Shown: positions 1-7,994 of the stretch, piece by piece
Numbering within the stretch: position 1 is the stretch's first letter
Layout: every line of letters starts with the position of its first letter
Assembly (NCBI GenBank): GCA_955652345.1
Contig: CATPBV010000032.1
Span: forward strand, 1-19,924
Direction: 5' to 3'
Length of the DNA: 19,924 nucleotides
Source of the DNA: an uncultured Solirubrobacteraceae bacterium
GTDB lineage: Bacteria; Actinomycetota; Thermoleophilia; Solirubrobacterales; Solirubrobacteraceae
The notes under the pieces: model-generated
What the model saw: only the letters and a program-made list of their open reading frames with translations
What the model was told of the DNA's origin: nothing
The model's database searches: none
Program-made: the position numbers and the translations under genes

Positions 1-194
1 ATTCGTCACGAAGCTTCGCGAACACGACTGACGCAGCCGCGAACTGCCCACCCACGGCCGCAGCGTCGCCAACGCGATCGTCAGGTGCTCGCCGCAGCTG
101 CCAGCGAATGCGATCGTCGCAGCGTCGAGGTCGGCGTTATCGCATTGATGGCGGCGCAGTCGTCCGGCGGAGGCGCGCCCGGCGCGCTGCTTCC
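1..194. other. Unassigned left edge of the window
   Basis: This stretch lies downstream of the amine oxidase stop codon and runs off the left edge. One minus-strand frame stays open through most of it without a start in view, so it could be part of a gene lying outside the window. The translation matches no family I recognise and shows no motif. I see no RNA gene or clear terminator in it. Confidence 0.3.
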
Positions 195-1538
195 CTATGT
201 AGCGATGTGGCTTTTGCGCTCACGCGCGGCCGGCACGTTGAGGGACGCGAGAACCTGCCCGGCTGCGAGATGTCCGCTCTCGATCGCGCCTTCCATCCAA
301 AATGACCGGAATACGGATGGCGCCATGTCCGACCCCGCGAAAAATACGCGTCCCTCCGGGACATTCATGATGCGCGGGAAGGCGTGAGCGCGTCCAGGGG
401 CCTCGATTCGGTAGGTGCCGTCGAACCACGGATCCCGGTTCCAGTCGTGAGCGTCGCTCGCAATCACACGCCCTTCGGGGAAGTAGAACTCGATCGCCTC
501 TTGGGCCGTTTCGAGACTCGTCGGGTCAGGGTCGGACAGACCTTGACACCCAAATCCGCTCAGCAGCCAGGCACCGTCAGCAAGCTCGCGAACCGTGACG
601 ATCATCTGGAGAGGACCGGGGCCCAGGCACAACGGTCTCGGCGGGATACCTTCGACGACCATGCTGATCTTGTAACCGCGCCCGACGTGATTCTCTGCTG
701 TCGCGGCGCGCTTCTCCTCTGAGAGGCGTGGAAGGAACTCGATTCGCCGGATCACGTTGCTGGGCACCGCCACGACGCACGCCGAGCCTGAGACCACGCC
801 ACCCGACGCCGTGGTCACGGTTACGCCGCTCGCCCCCTGCGTGACGTGCGTAACAGGGCTCGACAGGCGGAGCTCCAGTGCAGACGTCTCGATCATGGTC
901 GTGATGAGGTCAGCTGTACCGTTGGCGAACTTTTCGGTGAGGCCGCCAAACATCGCGTACGGACTGCTACCAAAGGCCGCGAGTTGCTCAAGAGGCCGAA
1001 GCATCGACACCGCTTCTGGAGGCGCACAACAGTGCGCGGCGATCATCGAATACAGGAGGTCGGTCGTCGCCCGCGGTAGCTCAAGCGGCGCAAAGAACTG
1101 GTCAGTCGAGATATCCAGATCGGCTACCGGCTGGTCATAAACGGGGATCGCAGCAGAGATGCGTCGCGCCGCATCATAAAGTCGAAACCATGCGCTCTCG
1201 AGCTTGCCGAGCTCCGCGGCCGGGATGGGTAGCGTCGTCCGCCTCTCTCCCCCCGTAAAGAACGTGACACTCTCCGGCGGAACGTCAGCCACAGTCCCGA
1301 TGTCATAGCGCTGAATCTCGCGACGCATGTTGTGGCTGACAGTCTGATTGATCCACTGTGCGCCATGCTCGACCAGCTCGTCGCGCCCGCTAAACAAGGA
1401 AGTATAGGCCCGGCCTCCGACCCGCTCACTCGCCTCCAGAACAAGGACGGACAGTCCGCGGTCGCACATGTCTCGGGCGGCCGTTATCCCTGCGTACCCG
1501 GCACCAGCCACTACCACGTCAAAGTCTGTCTCGGGCAT
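195..1538 (-). CDS. FAD-dependent amine oxidase (flavin monoamine oxidase family)
   Basis: The 447-residue protein has the full layout of a soluble flavin amine oxidase, a family that oxidises amines to imines or aldehydes with release of hydrogen peroxide. The N-terminal Rossmann motif GAGYAG (residues 12-17) is followed by the acidic ribose-binding end of strand 2 (VLVLEA, E35) and the GGRA motif (41-44). Near the C-terminus, GRVFFAGSDMAPS followed by WMEGAIESG is the usual second FAD-contact region. The length is normal and there is no signal peptide. The ATG start is supported by GGGAGGG about nine bases upstream (1548-1554). The gene stands alone on the minus strand, with an insertion-sequence remnant upstream. 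The substrate cannot be told from sequence; a polyamine, an aromatic amine or an amino acid are all possible. Confidence 0.88.
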   Translation of the reverse strand: MPETDFDVVVAGAGYAGITAARDMCDRGLSVLVLEASERVGGRAYTSLFSGRDELVEHGAQWINQTVSHNMRREIQRYDIGTVADVPPESVTFFTGGERRTTLPIPAAELGKLESAWFRLYDAARRISAAIPVYDQPVADLDISTDQFFAPLELPRATTDLLYSMIAAHCCAPPEAVSMLRPLEQLAAFGSSPYAMFGGLTEKFANGTADLITTMIETSALELRLSSPVTHVTQGASGVTVTTASGGVVSGSACVVAVPSNVIRRIEFLPRLSEEKRAATAENHVGRGYKISMVVEGIPPRPLCLGPGPLQMIVTVRELADGAWLLSGFGCQGLSDPDPTSLETAQEAIEFYFPEGRVIASDAHDWNRDPWFDGTYRIEAPGRAHAFPRIMNVPEGRVFFAGSDMAPSVFRSFWMEGAIESGHLAAGQVLASLNVPAARERKSHIAT

Positions 1539-1701
1539 GTAGACGCGCCCTCCCGCGTCGGCGTTTCACGGTCGAACTCTGCAGCATCAGTAGTGCGTGA
1601 CATTGTACGAGCTCAGGCTCGGCAGGGGACAGCCTCGCTGAGCTGTGCCCGGCCCACGGCCGCGCTGGCTTGGTCGCGTTGATCGAGTCGGGGAGGGAGG
1701 C

Positions 1702-1830
1702 GTGCTTGACGTGGAGCGGTGGGCTGAGTTGCGACGCGAGCATTTCGTTCGTCAGGTCCCGATCAAGGAGCTCGCTCGGCGGTATGGGGTGGATCGCAAC
1801 ACGCTCCGAGAGGTCCGGCCGTTGTCGTGA
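1702..1830 (+). pseudogene. IS21-family transposase (IstA-like) N-terminal remnant
   Basis: Reading from the GTG at 1702 gives about 42 residues that resemble the N-terminus of IS21-type IstA transposases. They include a W-A-E-L-R-R-E-H segment, then the helix-turn-helix IKELARRYGVDRNTLR, then an early stop after REVRPLS. Intact IstA proteins run to roughly 400-500 residues, so this is only the DNA-binding head. A purine-rich GGGAGGGAGG (1691-1700) just before the start fits the old ribosome binding site. No IstB partner, DDE catalytic core or terminal inverted repeat is visible nearby. The family call rests on this short stretch alone. A stand-alone small HTH protein is less likely. Confidence 0.6.
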
Positions 1831-2225
1831 TGCAGACGTCGAGCGGCCCGAAGATCACGAGTATGGTTATGCGACCGCGCAGTCGCCTTGGATGCCACAC
1901 GAGGCGGTCATTCCCAGCAAGGTCAGGCTCGTTCTGGCAGGCACTCGCAACGTCCGATCGCGCTAGTTCGGCACTCCAGCTGCATGATCGCTTTCGCCTC
2001 GCCGCTGGTCGAACAGCGGCGCCTGCATTGGCGACATTCCAAGCGCTCTGCGTGGGCTTCACCCCGGCCGCCAGCGCTTCCGGTCTGCTATCGAGTGCGT
2101 TTGCGCAGATTCCCCGGACTCGCGGATGACGTCGAGACCTCCTGGTCGTCCGAAGCAGCAGCGCATCGCCCTCGACCGCTTGGCTGTAATCAGGCGTCTC
2201 CGGGCTTAACCCTTGGGTCGATTCG
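1831..2225. other. Gene-poor stretch next to the IS21 remnant
   Basis: About 395 bases separate the IstA remnant from the beta-propeller gene stop. Open frames of 100-179 codons exist on both strands, but their translations are arginine- and serine-rich and lack recognisable motifs, as expected for chance frames in GC-rich DNA. A short plus-strand frame at 2126-2209 begins with an AT-hook-like RPPGRPK and has no visible ribosome binding site. The stretch may be decayed insertion-sequence DNA, but I cannot show that from the sequence. Confidence 0.4.
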
Positions 2226-3470
2226 TTACCTGAGAAATCCGCCTGCTCTAAGTACGCTGTCCCGAACTCGTATCTCCGTCTCGGCTTGAGGATGGATACC
2301 AACGCGGACGCGGGCGATCTCGCGCATCTGTGCGTAGGAGATGACTGACAGGGTGTCCCCGTTATTACCCTTCACGTGGGGACGGTTCAGACCCGTAGGG
2401 CCGCGCGATATAACGAAGCAGTACCGGCCGTCGAGGCTGGTTAGCGCCTCGGCGGGCGCGGAGCCAACCGGGATGATCTTGGTAGCCCTTCGGTGGCCCA
2501 GCGGGACAAGCGCGACGTAGTCCGAGATCGTGGCTGCGTCGCAGACGATCCGCCCCTCGTCCGAGACCGCGATGCCGTGATGGGCAGCCTGGTTGGGGTA
2601 GTCCCGGGGAGCCAACTTCTTTGCCTTTCCCCTCAGCGGCAGCTTTATCGTCCCCGTCGTCCGTCCCGTCCTGAGATCGAACGTGACAAATCCATTCAGG
2701 TAGGAGAGCTGTAGCACGAGTTCGTGGCTGTGCAGAACGAACGCGAACGGTCGCACACCTGCATCAAACCGGTAGGCGTGAACCACCCGCAGCGTGTACA
2801 CGTTGGCGATCGTGAGCTGATGCAGGCTGTTGTCGTGTCCGTAGGGCAGCAGTTGATCGCCAAGACTGCCTGAGTAGACGTACCTGCCGTCAGGTGAGAC
2901 CTCTAGTACGTGCGGCCAATCGCCAGCCTGGTACGAGGCCTCAATTCGCCCCGTCGCTGCGTTGAGCGCGTACACCTTGGTGCCCGGCAGCACCGACACG
3001 AACAATCGCCTCCCGTCGGGCGTGACCGCGAGGTGGTCGGCGCGGAGCCCGGGCATCTGCGTCCGCCACAGCTCCCGTCGCGTGGCCAGCGAGAACGCCG
3101 CCACGTCGCCGAGATAGCCGCGCGAGACGTAGATCGTGTTCCCGGTCGGCGAGGCCTGTACCTCCTGCGCGAAGTTGACCTCGCCGCGGCTCTGGATCAG
3201 AGCCGGATAGATCGCGCGCTGCGCCGGGTCGACCGGTGTCCTGCCTTCGGGAATCACATTCAGCGGCCTCCCTAACTCCCGGAACGTGCGCGCGTCCAAC
3301 ACATCGACCGTGCCGTCGTAGCTATTGGCGATCAACAACACCGCCCGCGTACGCGGGCGCACGTTGGCGCGCGCGAAGCCAAGGATCAGTGAGCAGCTGA
3401 GTGCGAACAGAACCAACGCCATACCGAACGGCGGGGCAAGACGCTTGTAGGACCCAACCAACACAGACAA
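2226..3470 (-). CDS. YVTN/lactonase-like beta-propeller protein, exported or membrane-anchored
   Basis: The protein has up to 414 residues. A lysine/arginine-containing N-terminus leads into a hydrophobic stretch (about residues 17-33, MALVLFALSCSLILGF), which reads as a signal peptide or anchor. The rest is built from repeated propeller blades with the typical phrases ANSYDGTVDVLDA, HLAVTPDGRRLFVS, VLEVSPDGRYVYSG and SLDGRYCFVIS. Such proteins fold as seven-bladed propellers outside the cytoplasm; most have no known reaction. The long form starts with TTG at 3470 and has no Shine-Dalgarno, so a GTG at 3464 or the ATG at 3422 are alternatives. It has no operon partner. The fold is fairly sure; the role is unknown. 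Confidence 0.72.
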   Translation of the reverse strand: MSVLVGSYKRLAPPFGMALVLFALSCSLILGFARANVRPRTRAVLLIANSYDGTVDVLDARTFRELGRPLNVIPEGRTPVDPAQRAIYPALIQSRGEVNFAQEVQASPTGNTIYVSRGYLGDVAAFSLATRRELWRTQMPGLRADHLAVTPDGRRLFVSVLPGTKVYALNAATGRIEASYQAGDWPHVLEVSPDGRYVYSGSLGDQLLPYGHDNSLHQLTIANVYTLRVVHAYRFDAGVRPFAFVLHSHELVLQLSYLNGFVTFDLRTGRTTGTIKLPLRGKAKKLAPRDYPNQAAHHGIAVSDEGRIVCDAATISDYVALVPLGHRRATKIIPVGSAPAEALTSLDGRYCFVISRGPTGLNRPHVKGNNGDTLSVISYAQMREIARVRVGIHPQAETEIRVRDSVLRAGGFLR

Positions 3471-3498
3471 ATCACGCTAACAGGACCTGAACCGCGAG

Positions 3499-3534
3499 CG
3501 GCCGGTTACATCGCTGACCGTCTGGTACCGGCCG
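3499..3534. repeat. Inverted repeat upstream of the beta-propeller gene
   Basis: Perfect 8-base arms CGGCCGGT (3499-3506) and ACCGGCCG (3527-3534) are separated by 20 bases. The repeat lies about 30 bases upstream of the longest reading of the minus-strand propeller gene. It could be an operator or an RNA hairpin, but palindromes of this length arise by chance in GC-rich DNA. Confidence 0.3.
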
Positions 3535-3699
3535 ACCCCCCAGTGCCCCGGCTCATAGTCATCGAACCGGCGTGACGTCTGCTTCGCTGCCGCCCGCGGA
3601 CGCGCTGAACCGTCCTAGTGGTACAACGGGCGCCTCGGTCGGGCGTTCCCACAAGCAAGCGATCCAGAAACTCCCTGCTAATCGCCACTTTCTACAGAG

Positions 3700-3773
3700 G
3701 GTGAGCGAGGGGACTCGAACCCCCGACCGCCTGGACCACAACCAGGAGCTCTACCAGCTGAGCTACGCCCACC
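3700..3773 (-). tRNA. tRNA-His (anticodon GTG)
   Basis: Read on the minus strand, the sequence folds into a standard cloverleaf. The acceptor stem GTGGGCG pairs with CGCTCAC (one G-U pair). The D arm begins TAGCTCAGCTGGTAGAGC. The anticodon stem CCTGG/CCAGG closes the loop TTGTGGT with anticodon GTG, and the T arm has GTTCGAGTC. The extra 5' G (position -1, at 3773) opposite C73 (3700) is the identity feature of histidine tRNAs. CCA is not encoded. The gene follows the phosphatase gene on the same strand, about 50 bases after its stop. Confidence 0.97.
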
Positions 3774-3786
3774 GTGTGCCCGACGG

Positions 3787-3813
3787 AATCTAGCAGTGGC
3801 AGGCCAGGCTCAA
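3787..3813 (-). promoter_or_regulatory. Possible promoter for tRNA-His
   Basis: On the minus strand, TTGAGC (3813-3808) and TAGATT (3792-3787) resemble -35 and -10 boxes with a 15-base spacer, shorter than ideal. The -10 lies about 13 bases before the mature 5' end of tRNA-His. The tRNA may instead be read from the phosphatase transcript. Confidence 0.35.
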
Positions 3814-3822
3814 TGGTCGCGA

Positions 3823-6402
3823 CTACTTGTCCGGAGGCTCCGCCGAAGGCGCAGGAGATGCGCTGCTGGCCGCTGCGACGGCGGACTCCGGGGCGACCGG
3901 TTCTGCCACGAATCGCAAGGCAAGAGCTGCCGTGTCGTCGACCTGTGGGCCCGCCTGGAAATCCGTGAGCGCTTTGTCGAGGCGGTCAAGCAGCTCGTCG
4001 GCCGCAAGTGGACCGCACTGCGCCATCTCCTGCGCGAGCCGCCGCTCCCCGAACCGCCCGATGGGCCCGACGGTGTCCGTGACTCCATCCGTGTACAGGA
4101 GCAAGACGTCGCCAGGGCGTAACACGACCGCCTCCGTTGGCCATTCTGCATCCTCAAACGCGCCCAGCACGGGTCCCGTTCTGCCAAGCGTGCGCACGCC
4201 TTCGTCGGTTAGGAGCATCGGCAGAGGATGCCCCGCGGATGCAAGCATTATCCGGTCGTCCTCGATCCGGATGCACAGCGCGCTGCACAGCGACAGAGGC
4301 CGCTGCTGACGAAGAGCCGCGTCCAGCCGCGCGAAGATCCGCGCCGGGTCGGGGAGATGCTCGCCGACGAATCTCGCGCCGTGGCGCACGAGCGAGGTCA
4401 TGGCGGCGGCCTCGACCCCCTTGCCGGTGACGTCGCCGATCAGCATCATCCAGCCGCGCTCCCAGCGGAATGCATCGTAGAAATCGCCGCCAACCTCCAC
4501 CTCGCCTCCGGCGCGAGCGGGCCGGTAGAGCGCGGCGATCTCCCACCCCGCGATCTCGGGAAGCGCCTCGGGCAGCAGGCTCTGCTGGAGCGTCGTCGCG
4601 ATCTGCGAACGCCGGGTGTAGAGACGGGCGTTCTCGACCGCGACGGCTGCCCGCGCGGCAATCTGCTCCGCGAACCGCAGGTCGTCCTCGGTGAAGCGCC
4701 TGCCTGACTCGGCCATCACGAGAGACATGCCTCCGACCGTCCGAGCCCCCGCTCGCATTGGCACGAGCACGACCGAGCGCATCTGTAGCTCGCGCAGTGC
4801 CTCGAGGTGCTCGGTGCTCCGCGCTGCCCCCTGGAGCATCTCGTCGGTGATCTCTCCAATGAGCGCGGGGACGCCGGTCTGCACCACTTCGCGCAGCCCT
4901 TCGGGCAGCGCGCGCGGATCGGGGTCGAACTCACGCAGACGTTCGGCAAGTGCCTGCTTCGCCGGGTCGGGGTGGGCGGCGACGACCTGCTGCCGGAGGC
5001 CCTGCTCGTCGAGCAGCTCCACCACGCACCAGTCCGAGATCTCCGGTACGGCGAGCCAGGCGACGTTACGCAGCGTCTCCTCGTAGTCCAGCGACGACGC
5101 CAGGATCTCACCTGCGCGGGAGAGGAAGTTCGTCTGGATCTCCACACGCTTCGACGCGGTCACGTCCTCGATGATCGTCACCGCGGCCTCGACGTTGCCG
5201 TCCTGGTCATACAGCGGGGTCGCCTTCAGCAGCCGCCACTGCTCCTCCCCCGTCTCGTGCTCGAAGTAGTGGAGCAGCAACGGACTCGGTTCTTTTCCTC
5301 GGAGCAGACGCACCGATGGCAGATCCTCCATTCGCATCGGAGCTCCCGACTCGTAGGTCACGCGATAGCGATTGAACAGAGATTCCGGATCGGCTTCGCG
5401 GAACTCCTCAAGCGATGAGATTCCCATCGATTCGAGGGCCGCCCGGTTCGCGTACACCAGCTGCCCCGACCGGTGACGAATCGTGACCGCGTCTGCGAGC
5501 GCGCCGACGGTCGCCTGCATTCGCTGCTCGGCCTCGCGGAGCTCCCGTATCAGGCGTGCGTTCTGAATCGCAAGAGCCGCTCGCGATCCCACCATGCCTG
5601 CGAAGCGAAGGTCCTGCGAACCGTATCGGCGTCCGGACGGACCGACGGCTAGCACCAGGAGCGCAAGCATCCGATCTGCGGTACCCATGGGCGCGTAGAT
5701 CGCCGAGCGAAGACCCCTCAAAGCCCCACCCGTCTCCCCTTGTGCAGTCAATGATGCGCGGTTTTCGGCCTCGAGCCCCTGGATGAGCTTGGGCGCGCTA
5801 CGCGGAGCATCCTCCGCGACCGGGGTGAGCAGCCGTCCGCTGATTGGGCGCTCCAGGAGCTGCTGCTCGAGCCCCGGCTGAGCCCCCGCGAGGCGCGTTA
5901 CGCAGCGGCGAAGCGTGCTGTCCTCCACCAGCAGGATCTCGCAGAAGTCGGCGACCGCCGGCACCAGGAGCTCCGCAAGGCGGCGCAGCGACTCCTCTAC
6001 ATCGGCGCGACCATCGGCGATCCCCGCGATCTCCCCGAGCAGCTCCATACGATCCTTGGCCTGCACCGCCTGCGTTCGCAGGACCGCACCGGCGACCGCA
6101 AGGGCCCCGCTGCCCGCGACCACACCAACGCGGTACAGATGCGTCGACGAGAAGAAGTAGTCGTCCCAAACGCCGCTAAGGACCGCCAGGAGCGTCGACA
6201 GCACGGCCACGACCGCGGTCCGCTCGCCACTCTCGACGAGGGCGACCACGAGAGGCGCGACGAGGTACGAGGTCGTCAGGATCCGGGCGTGCCCGAAAGC
6301 CCCATCGGTCAGGGATAGCGCTACGTCGACGGCGATCGCCGCCAGCACCCACCGGCTGACGAACCGCGCAAGCGCCTCGCGAAGGCCGACCGTCGATCGC
6401 AT
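3823..6402 (-). CDS. Membrane-anchored GAF-PAS-GAF-PP2C (SpoIIE/RsbU-type) serine phosphatase
   Basis: The 859-residue protein begins at the ATG at 6402, preceded by TAGGGGCA. About four hydrophobic segments (17-33, 42-57, 62-79, 91-108) anchor it in the membrane. They are followed by a GAF domain (about 136-288), a PAS domain (about 294-415), a second GAF domain (about 430-592) and a PP2C-type phosphatase domain (about 620-832). The metal-binding acidic motifs are present: GGDFYDAF (D640, D643), IGDVTGKG (D657), YTDGVTD (D772) and VDDTAALAL (822-823). Family members dephosphorylate anti-sigma-factor antagonists (STAS proteins) to switch on stress sigma factors; the sensory input is unknown here. 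No STAS or kinase partner is in the window. It lies 53 bases after the glycosylase gene on the same strand, so the two may share a transcript. The last 25 residues are Ala/Pro/Ser-rich and probably unstructured. Confidence 0.92.
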   Translation of the reverse strand: MRSTVGLREALARFVSRWVLAAIAVDVALSLTDGAFGHARILTTSYLVAPLVVALVESGERTAVVAVLSTLLAVLSGVWDDYFFSSTHLYRVGVVAGSGALAVAGAVLRTQAVQAKDRMELLGEIAGIADGRADVEESLRRLAELLVPAVADFCEILLVEDSTLRRCVTRLAGAQPGLEQQLLERPISGRLLTPVAEDAPRSAPKLIQGLEAENRASLTAQGETGGALRGLRSAIYAPMGTADRMLALLVLAVGPSGRRYGSQDLRFAGMVGSRAALAIQNARLIRELREAEQRMQATVGALADAVTIRHRSGQLVYANRAALESMGISSLEEFREADPESLFNRYRVTYESGAPMRMEDLPSVRLLRGKEPSPLLLHYFEHETGEEQWRLLKATPLYDQDGNVEAAVTIIEDVTASKRVEIQTNFLSRAGEILASSLDYEETLRNVAWLAVPEISDWCVVELLDEQGLRQQVVAAHPDPAKQALAERLREFDPDPRALPEGLREVVQTGVPALIGEITDEMLQGAARSTEHLEALRELQMRSVVLVPMRAGARTVGGMSLVMAESGRRFTEDDLRFAEQIAARAAVAVENARLYTRRSQIATTLQQSLLPEALPEIAGWEIAALYRPARAGGEVEVGGDFYDAFRWERGWMMLIGDVTGKGVEAAAMTSLVRHGARFVGEHLPDPARIFARLDAALRQQRPLSLCSALCIRIEDDRIMLASAGHPLPMLLTDEGVRTLGRTGPVLGAFEDAEWPTEAVVLRPGDVLLLYTDGVTDTVGPIGRFGERRLAQEMAQCGPLAADELLDRLDKALTDFQAGPQVDDTAALALRFVAEPVAPESAVAAASSASPAPSAEPPDK

Positions 6403-6455
6403 TGCCCCTAGGTTGAACCTGCGCGTCGAGTGATGTCTTGGAATGCTATTGATGG

Positions 6456-7406
6456 TTAGGCAGTCGGCGCCGGCTGCGGGATCCTCCGGGGGCGCCGGGT
6501 CTGGTGCCGTGCAGGCAGCTGTAGCTCGGTGCGAGCCCAGAGGTGCAGGAGCACTCCGGTCCACGTCCGGTACGGCCGCCACAGCTCGGCGATCTGCTCT
6601 ACCGCCTGAGCTGAGGCCGTCCTTGCTCCGTATGCCTCCACGATCGCGAACCTGGTGATCTCGTCGTCGAGGAGGGCATCGATGGTCCCAGCGCCGCGAT
6701 GCAGAATGCCCTTGGAGAAGAAGGCACCGATCCCGGGCAGCGTCTGGAGCTTGGCGAGCGCGTCGTCCTGCTGCATGGTTCGCAACGGCCCGCGGGCCAG
6801 CCATCCGTCCTGTGCCGCGTCCGCGATCGCGCGGAGGCGTGCTGTCTTGGTCTCGTTGATCCCGGGAAGCGCAACCGCGGCGAGCAGCTGACCCGGGGTT
6901 GGGAACGCATGGAAGGTCCCGCCATCGAGTCTGATTGAGGTGCCGAGCTCCTCGGCCAGCCGGGCTCGCATCGCGCGCGCCTGGCGAATCGAGATCCGGT
7001 GGCCGATCACGAATGCCGCTGCCGCCTCGTACGGAGAATGAAACAGCGTCGGACGAAGGTGCCGGTAGCGAACCTGCAGGCGCCCGATCACCGGATCACG
7101 GCTCCCTACCGCGGCCCAGCCCGAGGCGTCGACGTCGAGCGAGATCGCGGCGAGGGCCTGCTTCCACGCGGTGTCGGCCTGCGCTCCGTGACAACCGTGC
7201 ACCTCGCCGGAGATCCGTCCATGCCTCGGCTGACGGAGCACAACCGCAGCGGCGTGCTCGAATCCCTCGAGCGGGACCGCCATCACGATCGCTTCGGGGT
7301 CGCCGGCCAAGGTCGGCCAACCCCCAAAGTAGCTGTTCTGATGAGCGAGATCGAACGGGCCGGACGGCTTGCAGGTGAAGGTGTGTGGTGTAGGATGTGA
7401 GTTCAT
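6456..7406 (-). CDS. alkA: DNA-3-methyladenine glycosylase, AlkA-type (HhH-GPD)
   Basis: The 316-residue protein matches the AlkA group of base-excision DNA glycosylases, which release alkylated bases from DNA. The helix-hairpin-helix LPGIGAFFSKGI (about 223-234) is followed by DALLDDEITRF, whose second D (D248) aligns with the catalytic Asp238 of E. coli AlkA. WRPYRTWTGVLLHLWARTE also matches the E. coli C-terminal helix. An N-terminal half of about 120 residues precedes the HhH region, as in AlkA. The ATG at 7406 is preferred over an in-frame upstream start at 7451, which would lie inside the divergent regulator gene. The start codon overlaps a TACGTA palindrome, and a TATTAT -10 box lies ten bases upstream, so the mRNA probably has almost no leader. 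Regulation by the neighbouring MarR protein is likely but inferred. Confidence 0.88.
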   Translation of the reverse strand: MNSHPTPHTFTCKPSGPFDLAHQNSYFGGWPTLAGDPEAIVMAVPLEGFEHAAAVVLRQPRHGRISGEVHGCHGAQADTAWKQALAAISLDVDASGWAAVGSRDPVIGRLQVRYRHLRPTLFHSPYEAAAAFVIGHRISIRQARAMRARLAEELGTSIRLDGGTFHAFPTPGQLLAAVALPGINETKTARLRAIADAAQDGWLARGPLRTMQQDDALAKLQTLPGIGAFFSKGILHRGAGTIDALLDDEITRFAIVEAYGARTASAQAVEQIAELWRPYRTWTGVLLHLWARTELQLPARHQTRRPRRIPQPAPTA

Positions 7407-7432
7407 ACGTACAATGATAATACGTATACGTA
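7405..7432. promoter_or_regulatory. Divergent alkA/marR promoter with three TACGTA palindromes
   Basis: This 28-base AT-rich island contains the self-complementary hexamer TACGTA three times (7406-7411, 7421-7426, 7427-7432). Each copy is preceded by A or by the end of the previous copy, giving three ATACGTA direct repeats. The last two copies form the perfect palindrome TACGTATACGTA. On the minus strand TATTAT (7422-7417) is a good -10 for alkA. On the plus strand GATAAT (7416-7421) or TATACG (7425-7430) could serve marR. The layout suits MarR-type repression of both genes; binding is inferred. Confidence 0.6.
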
Positions 7433-7436
7433 GAAG

Positions 7437-7913
7437 ATGCAAGCCGAGCATATACGCCCAGAGTCGAAGTTCGATCCGCCCGGCGGGGGCCTCGGGTACG
7501 CCCTGATGCAGACGGCCAACGCGTGGCGCTCTGAGCTCGCGATCGCGCTCGCTCCCGTCTCGGTCACGCCCCCGCAGTTCTTCGTCCTAGCCGCCCTCCT
7601 GCACGTGCAGAGTCGGGCTCGGCCCGGGCCCACGCAGAAGGAGCTCGCAGACCGCACGGGCATCGACGTCAACACCACTTCGCAGATCGTCCGCGGCCTG
7701 GAGCGGCGCGGAATCGTCCGCCGCCAACCGCATCCGCAAGACAGCCGGGCCGTTGCGCTGGGCCTCACGCAAGCCGGCGTGGAGCTCGCCCGCCAGTGCA
7801 CGCGCGAGGCCAGGGCCCTCAACCGACGCTTCTTCGCGCCGGCCGACGCCGAACCCCTGCTTCATACGCTCGAGGAACTCACCACCAGATCGCGCGGCCG
7901 CCGCGTGCGGTAG
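7437..7913 (+). CDS. MarR-family transcriptional regulator
   Basis: The 158-residue protein has a MarR winged helix-turn-helix between about residues 45 and 115. The recognition region is QKELADRTGIDVNTTSQIVRGLERRGIV, followed by the wing RRQPHPQDSRAVALGLTQAG, with the conserved D and R (D102, R104) that contact DNA. MarR proteins are small dimers that usually repress their own gene and a divergent neighbour until a ligand or oxidant releases them. The divergent neighbour here is the alkA-type glycosylase, 30 bases away, with palindromes between. There is only a weak AGAAG before the ATG, so the leader is probably very short. The ligand is unknown. Confidence 0.9.
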   Translation: MQAEHIRPESKFDPPGGGLGYALMQTANAWRSELAIALAPVSVTPPQFFVLAALLHVQSRARPGPTQKELADRTGIDVNTTSQIVRGLERRGIVRRQPHPQDSRAVALGLTQAGVELARQCTREARALNRRFFAPADAEPLLHTLEELTTRSRGRRVR

Positions 7914-7955
7914 CGGTGACGGTCGACGACGACCCGAGGTGCAGCGTGACCTCAC

Positions 7956-7991
7956 TTGCTGCATATTCGAAAAGTTCAGTATTATCTGAAC
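7956..7991 (+). promoter_or_regulatory. Promoter and perfect palindromic operator for the regulator-ABC exporter operon
   Basis: The perfect inverted repeat GTTCAG-TATTAT-CTGAAC spans 7974-7991. Its six-base centre TATTAT (7980-7985) reads as a -10 box, and TTGCTG (7956-7961) sits 18 bases upstream as a possible -35. The predicted transcription start (about 7992-7995) falls on or just before the ATG at 7995, and there is no Shine-Dalgarno. A repressor bound here would cover the promoter, which fits autoregulation by the first gene of the operon. Confidence 0.65.
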
Positions 7992-7994
7992 ACA

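Noticed and set aside
2126..2209. 27-residue frame with an AT-hook-like RPPGRPK
   Set aside because: Too short, no ribosome binding site, and no supporting context; the motif is easily made by chance in GC-rich DNA.
3500..3773. tRNA-His as an integration site with an adjacent element
   Set aside because: No integrase, no repeat of the tRNA 3' end, and no phage-like genes are visible on either side; the same holds for tRNA-Arg and tRNA-Pro.
6403..6804. 134-residue N-terminal extension of the PP2C phosphatase frame
   Set aside because: It runs through the end of the glycosylase gene in another frame, is arginine- and proline-rich with no domain, and the ATG at 6402 begins directly before the first membrane segment.
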